The notes beneath the pieces were generated by a model. It saw only the letters and a list, made by a program, of their open reading frames with translations. It was not told the DNA's origin and did no database searches. From the NCBI RefSeq assembly GCF_947489565.1, contig NZ_CANLEA010000007.1, forward strand, positions 124,001-188,000: 64,000 nt of DNA, in the 5' to 3' direction. The stretch's first letter is position 1; each line of letters begins with the position of its first letter. Below, in pieces: positions 8,181 through 15,482 of the stretch. Origin of the DNA: an uncultured Kordia sp. Lineage in GTDB: Bacteria; Bacteroidota; Bacteroidia; Flavobacteriales; Flavobacteriaceae. The translations under genes and the position numbers were made by a program.

Positions 8181-8208
8181 AAAAGACAGCTTTTAGTTGT
8201 CTTTTTTT
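8181..8208 (+). terminator. Rho-independent terminator after peptide gene 3
   Basis: AAAAGACA / TGTCTTTT stem with a short loop, followed by T residues. Confidence 0.85.
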
Positions 8209-8212
8209 ATGC

Positions 8213-8234
8213 CCTTAAATCATCCAATTTACGC
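8213..8234. promoter_or_regulatory. 22-bp inverted-repeat operator, copy 4
   Basis: CCTTAAAT-N6-ATTTACGC, closest to copy 2 and in the same orientation. It ends 32 bp before the -7 box at 8267-8274. Confidence 0.68.
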
Positions 8235-8266
8235 TAAAGACTCTTTTTTTCATGTCAAATCCTTCT

Positions 8267-8274
8267 TAATTTGG
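8267..8274 (+). promoter_or_regulatory. -7 box of peptide gene 4
   Basis: TAATTTGG, close to TAnnTTTG, at the common 32-bp spacing from the inverted repeat. The predicted leader is about 63 nt. Confidence 0.42.
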
Positions 8275-8284
8275 TGAAACAATC

Positions 8285-8325
8285 GATTGAAAAGGTATTG
8301 CCGAAAACCTATAAAAACGTAGGCA
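8285..8325 (+). promoter_or_regulatory. Conserved leader element, copy 2 (possible H-type pseudoknot)
   Basis: Second copy of the element at 7529-7571, again ending 17 nt before the ATG. AGGT (8293-8296) can pair with ACCT (8307-8310), and TGCC in the loop can pair with GGCA (8322-8325). Confidence 0.45.
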
Positions 8326-8342
8326 TTATAAAACATTATATT

Positions 8343-8552
8343 ATGAAAAAAGTTAAAAAAACGAAACTTAGATTGAACAAAAAGAATATTTCTTCATTCA
8401 AACTAAACCGCATTATTGGTGGAGGCGAAACCTATCCTTGTCCACATACAATTGGGCAAACATGTACATCGACATTGCCGCCAACAATATTGGGTTGTGA
8501 TGGTGCGCCGAGTGAGTTTGGAGGCGGTTGTACGTTTGAACAAGAAAAATAA
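8343..8552 (+). CDS. GG-leader RiPP-like precursor peptide 4 (class I lanthipeptide type)
   Basis: 69 residues from the ATG at 8343; the frame is open further upstream, but the operator, -7 box and conserved leader element occupy that stretch. The leader TKLRLNKKNISSFKL has the LxLxKxxxS pattern and ends in IGGG at about residues 25-28. The core has four Cys (PCPHTIGQTCTS, LGCDG, GGCTF) and several Thr/Ser. A terminator with a TTCG loop follows at 8574. Confidence 0.82.
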   Translation: MKKVKKTKLRLNKKNISSFKLNRIIGGGETYPCPHTIGQTCTSTLPPTILGCDGAPSEFGGGCTFEQEK

Positions 8553-8573
8553 GCTACTTAAATTTATGTTGAG

Positions 8574-8601
8574 AAAAGGGGAAACTTCGGTTTTCCCTTT
8601 T
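8574..8601 (+). terminator. Rho-independent terminator after peptide gene 4
   Basis: AAAAGGGGAAAC and GTTTTCCCTTTT pair around a TTCG tetraloop (one wobble), followed by more T. Confidence 0.88.
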
Positions 8602-8734
8602 TTTATGGGCAAAAATTGTTGAATAATTTTATAATAAATTAATATAAAAGCACTTGTTTTTACTTCTCAATGCAAACGAAAAGCTGTAAATTGCAGTGCC
8701 TATAATTTGTAGATACGTACGTTAAAGAAAACGA

Positions 8735-9382
8735 ATGAAACAAGATTTAAGTGATTACAGAAAATCCTATGAAAAAAGCGAACTATTAGAAGAAAACTGT
8801 GTCGAAAATCCTATAGAGATGTTTCGAAATTGGTTTTTAGAAGTAGAACGCTCTGAAACTGTTGCCGAAGTCAATGCAATGACTTTAAGCACGATTGGTT
8901 TGGACGGATTTCCTAAAAGTAGAGTCGTGCTATTAAAAAAATATACCCACGAAGGATTTATCTTTTACACGAATTATGAAAGTGAAAAAGGATTGGCAAT
9001 GGCAGAAAATCAGAATGTCTGTATTTCATTTTTCTGGCCAGCTATGGAACGACAAATCATCATTAAAGGAAAGGTTGAAAAGATCGCAGAAAACTTATCG
9101 GATGGATATTTTGAATCGCGTCCACGAGGAAGTAGACTTGGAGCTTTAGTGTCTGATCAAAGTTCGGTAGTTCCATCCAGGACGTATCTAGAGCACAAAT
9201 TGAAAGCTTTAGAAGCAGCTTACGAGGGCAAAGAAATTGAACGCCCAGCATATTGGGGCGGATATATTGTAAAACCACAAGAAATCGAATTTTGGCAAGG
9301 CAGAGCAAACCGATTGCACGATAGAATGCGTTACCAATTACAAACCGATTACTCATGGAAAATTGAACGTTTAGCGCCTTAA
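8735..9382 (+). CDS. pdxH: Pyridoxamine 5'-phosphate oxidase
   Basis: 215 residues, the normal PdxH length. This FMN enzyme oxidises pyridoxine or pyridoxamine 5'-phosphate to PLP. SRVVLLKKY and GFIFYTNYESEKG (about 67-88) form the FMN/phosphate site. The C-terminal signature FWQGRANRLHDR near residue 190 binds substrate. It ends 15 bp before the next gene and may be cotranscribed with the polyphosphate genes. Confidence 0.96.
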   Translation: MKQDLSDYRKSYEKSELLEENCVENPIEMFRNWFLEVERSETVAEVNAMTLSTIGLDGFPKSRVVLLKKYTHEGFIFYTNYESEKGLAMAENQNVCISFFWPAMERQIIIKGKVEKIAENLSDGYFESRPRGSRLGALVSDQSSVVPSRTYLEHKLKALEAAYEGKEIERPAYWGGYIVKPQEIEFWQGRANRLHDRMRYQLQTDYSWKIERLAP

Positions 9383-9397
9383 TTAAAAACTAGCATA

Positions 9398-9883
9398 TTG
9401 AAAACCTTAATCATCGTACGACATGCAAAATCATCTTGGGAATATCCTGTAGATGACAAAGATCGTACTCTCAAATTACGCGGAATAACAGATGCACATT
9501 TAGTAGCAAAATACATTGCTGATAAAATAGAAACACCTGAGGTAATTTATTCAAGTATCGCAAACCGAGCGTTGCATACTTGTGCCATATTTACGCGCAA
9601 TCTTGAATATCTTTTTGATAAAGTCATCATCAAAGAAGATATGTATGATTTTGGCGGTTCAGGATTGGTGAACACTGTAAAATCTTGTGATGATGAAGTA
9701 AACACATTAATGGTTTTTGGACACAATCACGCCATTACAGCAGTCGCAAACACATACGGAAGTCAATTTTTTGACAATGTCCCAACCAGCGGCGTTGTCG
9801 TAATACAATTTAATACAGATTCCTGGGGAAGTATCAATGAAGGTAAAACAATTTTAAAAGTATTTCCTAAAGATTTAAAATAA
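9398..9883 (+). CDS. SixA-like phosphohistidine phosphatase (histidine phosphatase family)
   Basis: 161 residues with a TTG start. The phosphoglycerate-mutase-like catalytic motif VRHAKSSW is at residues 7-14, with a second active-site histidine in FGHNHAI near residue 110. SixA removes phosphate from phosphohistidine of signalling proteins; relatives act on other phosphate esters. The stop overlaps the ppk1 start (TAATG), so it is coupled to polyphosphate kinase. The natural substrate is not known, though PPK itself carries a phosphohistidine. Confidence 0.85.
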   Translation: MKTLIIVRHAKSSWEYPVDDKDRTLKLRGITDAHLVAKYIADKIETPEVIYSSIANRALHTCAIFTRNLEYLFDKVIIKEDMYDFGGSGLVNTVKSCDDEVNTLMVFGHNHAITAVANTYGSQFFDNVPTSGVVVIQFNTDSWGSINEGKTILKVFPKDLK

Positions 9884-11985
9884 TGCAGCATACCAAAAAC
9901 AAGTATATTAACAGAGAAATAAGCTGGCTACAATTCAACGGACGTGTATTGCAAGAAGCCGCTGATGAAACTGTTCCGCTTATTGAACGTTTGCGTTTTA
10001 TTGGGATATTTTCAAACAATTTAGATGAGTTTTTTAAAGTACGTTATGCAACCGTAAAACGTATTGCACAAGCAGGAAAAGGCGGAAGAAGCGTACTAGG
10101 AGGTACCAAAGCCAAAGACCTGTTAGAACAAATTACTAAAATCGTAATCAAGCAGCAAACGGAAAGTTTGCGCATTCTAAACGAAGTTCAAAAAACCTTA
10201 GAAACAGAAAACATATTTGTCATCAATGAACAAAAAGTTTCGCCAAGTCAGAGTACGTACATCGAAAAATACTTTCTCGAAAAAGTAAGTCCGGCGCTGG
10301 TAACGATCATTTTAGATGATATTGATGAAATGCCAAGTCTAAAAGACAAAGCTGCATATTTGGCAATTCGGATGGTGCTAAAAGAGCAAACGAAAAACAC
10401 TAAAAAAGTAACGCGCTTTTTCAAACCGAAAATAAACAAAGTAAAATATGCATTGATTGAAATTCCAAAAACAATCGATCGCTTTGTTGTATTGCCAAGT
10501 GAAGGAGAAAAACAATTTATCATTATTCTAGATGATTTAATTCGTCACTCTCTTGGGAATATCTTCAGTATTTTTGAATACGAAAGCTTATCGGCACACA
10601 TGATCAAAATTACACGTGATGCCGAATTGGATATTGATAACGATTTAACGAAAAGTTTTATCCAAAAAATATCGAGCAGTGTCAAAGGAAGAAAAAGTGG
10701 TGAACCTGTACGTTTTGTATACGATAAAACCATCGAAAAAGATACCTTTGAATACTTACTACAAAAAATGGGAATTGATGATATTGATAGTTTAATTCCT
10801 GGTGGACGCTATCACAATCGTAAAGATTATATGTCTTTTCCAAGTTTAGGTCGTGAAGACTTACTCTACAAATCGTATCCGCCATTGCCAATAAAAGGAC
10901 TCAGTAGAGAAGGTAGTATTTTTGAAAAAATAGCGCAAAAAGATTACCTGCAATACGCACCATATCACACGTTTGCCTACGTAGTTCGTTTTTTGCGTGA
11001 AGCTGCCTTAGATCCAAAAGTAGAAAACATAAAAATTACGGTATATCGTTTGGCAAAAATCTCGCATGTAGCGAGTTCGCTAGTAAATGCCGTAAAAAAT
11101 GGTAAAAAAGTAACGGTTCAAATTGAATTACAAGCACGATTTGATGAAGCTGCCAATATCAAATACGCAGAACAAATGCAGAGCGAAGGTGTAAATCTCA
11201 TCTTTGGTGTGCAAGGTTTAAAAGTACATAGCAAAACCTGTGTGATAGAGCGAAAGGAAGAAGGGAAAATTGTACGCTATGGTTTTGTAAGTACTGGAAA
11301 TGTAAATGAATCTACGGCAAAAATCTATACGGATTATACGCTTTTCACGTCCGATCAAAACATACTAAAAGAAGTATCTAAAGTATTCGATTTCTTTGAA
11401 ACAAATTACAAAGTTGCTAAATACAAGCATTTAATAGTATCGCCACATTATACGCGAAATTCGCTCAATAAATTGATCAATGTGGAAATCAAAAATGCAC
11501 AAGAAGGAAAAGAAGCTTATATCAAAATAAAAGTCAACAGTTTATCAGACTATAAAATCATAGATAAATTGTATGATGCCAGCAGAGCAGGCGTAAAAAT
11601 TCAGTTGATTGTTCGTGGAATCTGTTGTTTAATTCCCGGAGTTCCTGGAATGAGCGAAAACATAGAAGCCATAAGTATTGTTGACAAGTTTTTAGAACAT
11701 CCAAGAATGTTTATCTTTGGCAACAATGGAGATCCAAAAATCTATATATCTTCTGCCGATTGGATGACGCGAAATATAGACAAAAGGGTAGAAGTTACCT
11801 GTCCGATATACGATGAGGACCTTAAAAAAGAATTGCTAGATACGTTTAATATTGGTTGGAGCGATAATGTGAAAGCACGTGTATTCTCTGAAAAACAAGA
11901 CAATGCATACCGAAAAAATCAATTGATAAAAGTGCGTTCACAATTTGCCACGTATGATTACTATTTAGAAAAAATGTCAAATTAA
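9883..11985 (+). CDS. ppk1: Polyphosphate kinase 1
   Basis: 700 residues, full length. It makes polyphosphate from ATP reversibly, through a phosphohistidine. The N-terminal domain begins NREISWLQFNGRVLQEA and SNNLDEFFKVR. The catalytic histidine lies in KVHSKTCVIERK near residue 445, and a second HxK-type site lies near 605-625 (HPRMFIFGNN, YISSADWMTRN). The start overlaps the stop of the SixA-like gene. ppx follows 19 bp downstream, so synthesis and breakdown of polyphosphate are encoded together. Confidence 0.97.
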   Translation: MQHTKNKYINREISWLQFNGRVLQEAADETVPLIERLRFIGIFSNNLDEFFKVRYATVKRIAQAGKGGRSVLGGTKAKDLLEQITKIVIKQQTESLRILNEVQKTLETENIFVINEQKVSPSQSTYIEKYFLEKVSPALVTIILDDIDEMPSLKDKAAYLAIRMVLKEQTKNTKKVTRFFKPKINKVKYALIEIPKTIDRFVVLPSEGEKQFIIILDDLIRHSLGNIFSIFEYESLSAHMIKITRDAELDIDNDLTKSFIQKISSSVKGRKSGEPVRFVYDKTIEKDTFEYLLQKMGIDDIDSLIPGGRYHNRKDYMSFPSLGREDLLYKSYPPLPIKGLSREGSIFEKIAQKDYLQYAPYHTFAYVVRFLREAALDPKVENIKITVYRLAKISHVASSLVNAVKNGKKVTVQIELQARFDEAANIKYAEQMQSEGVNLIFGVQGLKVHSKTCVIERKEEGKIVRYGFVSTGNVNESTAKIYTDYTLFTSDQNILKEVSKVFDFFETNYKVAKYKHLIVSPHYTRNSLNKLINVEIKNAQEGKEAYIKIKVNSLSDYKIIDKLYDASRAGVKIQLIVRGICCLIPGVPGMSENIEAISIVDKFLEHPRMFIFGNNGDPKIYISSADWMTRNIDKRVEVTCPIYDEDLKKELLDTFNIGWSDNVKARVFSEKQDNAYRKNQLIKVRSQFATYDYYLEKMSN

Positions 11986-12004
11986 TTTATAAAACAACCC
12001 CATT

Positions 12005-12928
12005 TTGAGAATTAGAAAATTTGCTGCCATTGATATTGGATCGAATGCTATACGATTGTTAGTTGCAAATGTGATTGAAGAGGAAGATAAAGCACCAAAA
12101 TTCAAAAAGAGTTCACTGGTACGTGTGCCAATTCGTTTAGGGCAAGATGTTTTTACCAACGGCGAAATTTCTAAACATAACATAGATCGTATGACCAATG
12201 CGATGAAATCCTACCGTTTATTAATGGATGTTCATGGTGTTGAAAATTATATGGCATGTGCTACTTCCGCAATGCGTGATGCAAAAAATGGAGCTGCTGT
12301 TGTGGAAAGAATCAAGAAAAAAGCAGGTATCAAAATAGATATTATTGACGGAAAACGCGAAGCAGAAATCATTGCTTCTACCGATCTTCACAATGTCATT
12401 GCCAAAGAAAAAGACTATCTCTATGTAGATGTTGGTGGTGGAAGTACAGAATTTACGATTTTCTCGAATGGAAAAATAAAAACATCTAGGTCTTTCAGAA
12501 TTGGTACAGTTCGTTTGTTGAATGGGATGATTACAGAAACTTTTTGGGAAGATATTGAAAAATGGATTAAGAAAAATACCAAAGACTTAAAACGTTTATC
12601 GTTAATTGGTTCTGGCGGAAACATCAATAAACTATACAAAATGTCAGGAACTCCTATTGGAGAACCGTTGTCGTATATCTACTTAAATGCGCAATATCAA
12701 TTCTTGCAAAGTCTTACCTATGAAGAGCGTATTTCTGAATTAGGGTTAAACCCAGATAGAGCCGATGTTATCATTCCTGCGACTAAAATTTACCTTTCTG
12801 CATGTAAATGGAGCGGCGCGCGTAAAATATATGTACCTAAAATTGGACTTTCAGATGGTATTATAAAGACATTATTCTTCGAAACATCGAAAAAAACGAA
12901 ATTAGGATCGAATATTTTAAATTTTTGA
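12005..12928 (+). CDS. ppx: Exopolyphosphatase (Ppx/GppA family)
   Basis: 307 residues, the short single-module form, with a TTG start. Actin-like ATPase fold motifs are AAIDIGSNAIRLLV (about 7-20) and VDVGGGSTEF (about 141-150). The family releases phosphate from polyphosphate ends or from pppGpp. It directly follows ppk1. There is no C-terminal HD-like domain of the long GppA/Ppx type. Activity on polyphosphate versus pppGpp cannot be told from sequence. Confidence 0.93.
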   Translation: MRIRKFAAIDIGSNAIRLLVANVIEEEDKAPKFKKSSLVRVPIRLGQDVFTNGEISKHNIDRMTNAMKSYRLLMDVHGVENYMACATSAMRDAKNGAAVVERIKKKAGIKIDIIDGKREAEIIASTDLHNVIAKEKDYLYVDVGGGSTEFTIFSNGKIKTSRSFRIGTVRLLNGMITETFWEDIEKWIKKNTKDLKRLSLIGSGGNINKLYKMSGTPIGEPLSYIYLNAQYQFLQSLTYEERISELGLNPDRADVIIPATKIYLSACKWSGARKIYVPKIGLSDGIIKTLFFETSKKTKLGSNILNF

Positions 12929-13019
12929 AAAACGGATAGTTACTTTTAAGAATTAACTAAATAATTCAACAGATTCCTTTAGAAAATAGAATCTGAACAA
13001 CCTAAAATAAATCTTACAG

Positions 13020-13619
13020 ATGAAAAAACTAATACTTTTCTCGTTTTTACTATGTTCATTCACAGTCTTTTCACAAGAGACCATCAAAGAATCGGATGAG
13101 TCAATAGACGTAAACGATTACGTAAGTGCTGATACAGAAACGCGTTATGGATTCAAATTGGGAGTCAACATTTCTAATTACAGCGGCACCAATTTAAATG
13201 ACATTCAAGATGGTTTGAATGATTCGAGAATTGGTTTTGTTGCCGGATTCTTTATTGACATGAGTTTGACTGAAAAAATACGCTTTCAACCAGAATTTTT
13301 ATATTCTGCACAAGGTGCGAAAGAAGAAAACTTGCGAGCAGATTATTTGCAAGTACCGTTAATGTTGAAGTACGAACTTACAGACTTCTTAAACATTCAA
13401 TTAGGACCACAAATAGGTGTGAAAATTCACGAGTTTGAAGACAATTTTAAAAACTTTGACTTTGGTGTCAATGGCGGAATTGGATTGACAATCTTAGAAA
13501 ATGTAGCTATTGAAGCACGTTATAATCTTGGACTAGCAGATATGTTTGATGAAGACAGAGCTCCAAATATAGAAGGAAAAAATGCAGTCATTCAAATTGG
13601 ATTAACGTATAGACTCTAG
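13020..13619 (+). CDS. Outer-membrane beta-barrel protein (porin family)
   Basis: 199 residues. A signal peptide (KKLILFSFLLCSFTVFSQE) is followed by an acidic stretch and then alternating amphipathic strands (RYGFKLGVNISNYSG, FVAGFFIDMSL, LQVPLMLKYEL, IQLGPQIGVKI). The last strand ends AVIQIGLTYRL, the usual barrel C-terminus. It matches the general outer-membrane-beta-barrel type (PorT/OmpX-like) common in Bacteroidota. The cargo is unknown. A strong bidirectional terminator and repeat units follow. Confidence 0.85.
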   Translation: MKKLILFSFLLCSFTVFSQETIKESDESIDVNDYVSADTETRYGFKLGVNISNYSGTNLNDIQDGLNDSRIGFVAGFFIDMSLTEKIRFQPEFLYSAQGAKEENLRADYLQVPLMLKYELTDFLNIQLGPQIGVKIHEFEDNFKNFDFGVNGGIGLTILENVAIEARYNLGLADMFDEDRAPNIEGKNAVIQIGLTYRL

Positions 13620-13810
13620 ACGCGCTGAGCTTTTAGACACGGCTTTGCCTTTAGAATGTTAGATCGCTTTGCTCTTAGATTTTTAGACAAATTATAAAAC
13701 ATAAAAAACGTCAAACTGAAATTTTCAGTTTGACGTTTTTTATGTCTAAGAGCGAAGCGATCTATAGCGCAGCGTGTCTAACAATCTAAAAGCGCTAGCG
13801 CGTCTAAAAA
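13620..13810. repeat. TCTAAAAGCGAAGCG-type repeat array flanking a terminator
   Basis: Units of about 16-20 bp built on TTAGAnCGCTTTGC sit on the left of a terminator hairpin, and their reverse complements (TCTAAGAGCGAAGCGATCT, GTCTAACAATCTAAAAGCG) sit on the right, so the whole stretch can fold on itself. Related units recur at 14828-14888. The inner palindromes are CGCTTTGC, GCGCTAGCGC and GGCTTTGCC. Confidence 0.75.
13703..13741. terminator. Bidirectional terminator between two convergent genes
   Basis: AAAAAACGTCAAACTGAAA pairs with TTTCAGTTTGACGTTTTTT; a long perfect stem with T runs on both strands. Confidence 0.93.
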
Positions 13811-14512
13811 CTATATCTTCACAAACTTCTTCACTGCCGTTTTTCCTTGTTGTTGAAATTTTATAAAATAAATTCCAGCTTTTAACTGTGAAACATCCAA
13901 AGAGGCTTGCGTCATAGAACGTTCCGAAATAATGACACTTCCGACAAGGTTATGAATGGAATAACTTGTTTTAGAATTCGTAGAAATTCCCGTTATAGAA
14001 AATTTTTCCTGAACAGGATTTGGATAAATTTTAATATTGCTTGAGAATGATTTGTTGTCTTTAGTAGATAAAATTTGTCTTCCGTACACGAGTTTTTCCC
14101 CTAGTAAATCGATCATAGTTAAGGTTTCATCAGTAAGATTAATAGTGTAGTCAAAAAAGTTAGTACTACTATTTCCTAAAATGCTAAAGTAAACAGACTC
14201 AAAAGTATCACCATCGCACATTACAAGTGTTTGGGAAAGATCAACAATATCCAGTGAAGTATTACCATTGTTTAATTCATATTTGCCAAAAAATTCATTA
14301 CAAGTTCCAAAACCAACTACATTCTCTGCAAATGGATTAGGATCAAGATTGCTAAAAGTAATAGTAAGCGCATTTCCGTTAGGGACATATATGGTGGCGC
14401 CATTACTTTCAATATAATGCAAATACCATTGTCCCAAAAGATCTGGATCGTCTTGTGCTTTGAGGGAATAAGAAGCAAATAATACTAAAAATAAAATGTA
14501 GATGTGTTTCAT
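13811..14512 (-). CDS. T9SS-sorted secreted protein with META/HslJ-like domain
   Basis: 233 residues. A signal peptide (HIYILFLVLFASYSLKAQ) is followed by a domain at about 25-150 that resembles META/HslJ (LGQWYLHYI, GFGTCNEFFGKYEL, TLVMCDGDTFESVYFSILG, LTLIDLLGEKLVYGR-type ending). Two cysteines could form the usual disulphide. The last 75 residues are a type A T9SS C-terminal domain (IYPNPVQEKFSI, KAGIYFIKFQ, KTAVKKFVKI). It should be exported through the type IX system and left on the cell surface or released. The domain call is by pattern only. Confidence 0.82.
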   Translation of the reverse strand: MKHIYILFLVLFASYSLKAQDDPDLLGQWYLHYIESNGATIYVPNGNALTITFSNLDPNPFAENVVGFGTCNEFFGKYELNNGNTSLDIVDLSQTLVMCDGDTFESVYFSILGNSSTNFFDYTINLTDETLTMIDLLGEKLVYGRQILSTKDNKSFSSNIKIYPNPVQEKFSITGISTNSKTSYSIHNLVGSVIISERSMTQASLDVSQLKAGIYFIKFQQQGKTAVKKFVKI

Positions 14513-14889
14513 AGTAAACTAGTAATGTTTATTACCATAAAACTACAACAAAGATCACTATCTATGGAGAATTTTAATCTGTTACTATCGAGTTACTAGT
14601 CACAATTTATAAATCACGAACAAATTGAGGTATAAGTGGAAAGAAAGGCATCAAAATTTAAGTAAGTCTAAAATCTAAAAGCATCAGCAATTCAAAAATA
14701 TTCTCGATACAATTTTCTTTATTTCATTTTGAAAACCACTCGAATTGACGTTGAATAACTATTAAGAAAAAAGTGAGATTGCTAAAAAAGTAGTATCAAA
14801 TAATTAATTACGCTTCAATTAGTACTAAAAGCGAAGCAAGTCTAAAAATCTAAAGGCGAAGTCGCGTCTAAAAGCAAAGCGCGTCTAAA
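14513..14889. repeat. Gene-free gap with two repeat families
   Basis: No gene is seen. 14701-14752 is a diverged copy of a dispersed repeat that begins TTCTCGATACAATTTT and ends GAATTGACGTT; better copies lie at 35161-35218 and 36269-36326. 14828-14888 is an array of AAAGCGAAGC/GTCTAAA units next to the 3' end of miaE, and a fragment of the same unit is at 14664-14685. Confidence 0.7.
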
Positions 14890-15474
14890 CTACCCATGCA
14901 TCGTTTCTTTAGTGCCCAAATCTTTCATAATTTCAGCTTCAAAATCTAGCAAAGCTTGCCATTTTTCATCCACTTCTGAACGATCTCCATACTTTCTGGC
15001 ATAACCAAGAAACATTGTATAATGATTGGCTTCACTCACCATCAAATTCTTATAAAAAGTTGCCAATTCCTGATCGCTAATGTTTTCAGATAACAATTTA
15101 AAACGTTCGCAACTTCGGGCTTCAATCAGTGCTGCATACAACAATCTATGGACTAATTGTGTCGTTCTACTTCCGCCTTTTGGGAAAAATTGCAGCAATT
15201 TAGAAACATATTCATCCTTTCGATCGCGACCCAATTTCCAACCTCTGGCAAGAATTCGATCATGCACCATTTTAAAATGACTGATTTCTTCCTTTACCAA
15301 AGCAATCATATCTTCGACCAATTCAGAATATTCAGGAAAACTTACAATCAAGGAAATTGCAGTACTGGTAGCTTTCTGTTCACAAAAAGCATGATCTGTT
15401 AAAATCTCTTCAATATTTTTTTCTGCAATATTTACCCAACGTGGATCGGTTGGTAATTTTAATCCTAACATCAT
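14890..15474 (-). CDS. miaE: tRNA-(ms2io6A)-hydroxylase-like di-iron protein
   Basis: 194 residues. It is a ferritin-like four-helix di-iron enzyme; MiaE hydroxylates the isopentenyl group of ms2i6A37 in tRNA. The iron ligands are visible as E near residue 32 (HAFCEQKATS), EEISHFKMVH near 85-94, EARSCER near 130 and SEANHYTMF near 160. It lies 8 bp downstream of dnaX on the same strand and is probably cotranscribed with it. miaA and miaB are not in this window. Confidence 0.9.
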   Translation of the reverse strand: MMLGLKLPTDPRWVNIAEKNIEEILTDHAFCEQKATSTAISLIVSFPEYSELVEDMIALVKEEISHFKMVHDRILARGWKLGRDRKDEYVSKLLQFFPKGGSRTTQLVHRLLYAALIEARSCERFKLLSENISDQELATFYKNLMVSEANHYTMFLGYARKYGDRSEVDEKWQALLDFEAEIMKDLGTKETMHG

Positions 15475-15482
15475 TGTATGTA

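Noticed and set aside
8285-8325. preQ1-I riboswitch
   Set aside because: The fold is similar, but the conserved preQ1 core nucleotides and the usual queuosine or transporter gene are missing.
8271-8342. Upstream extension of peptide 4
   Set aside because: The extra 24 codons lie on the predicted promoter and leader element; the leader pattern starts at the ATG at 8343.
13620-13810. CRISPR array
   Set aside because: The units are irregular, of unequal spacing and inverted around a terminator, with no true spacers and no cas genes.
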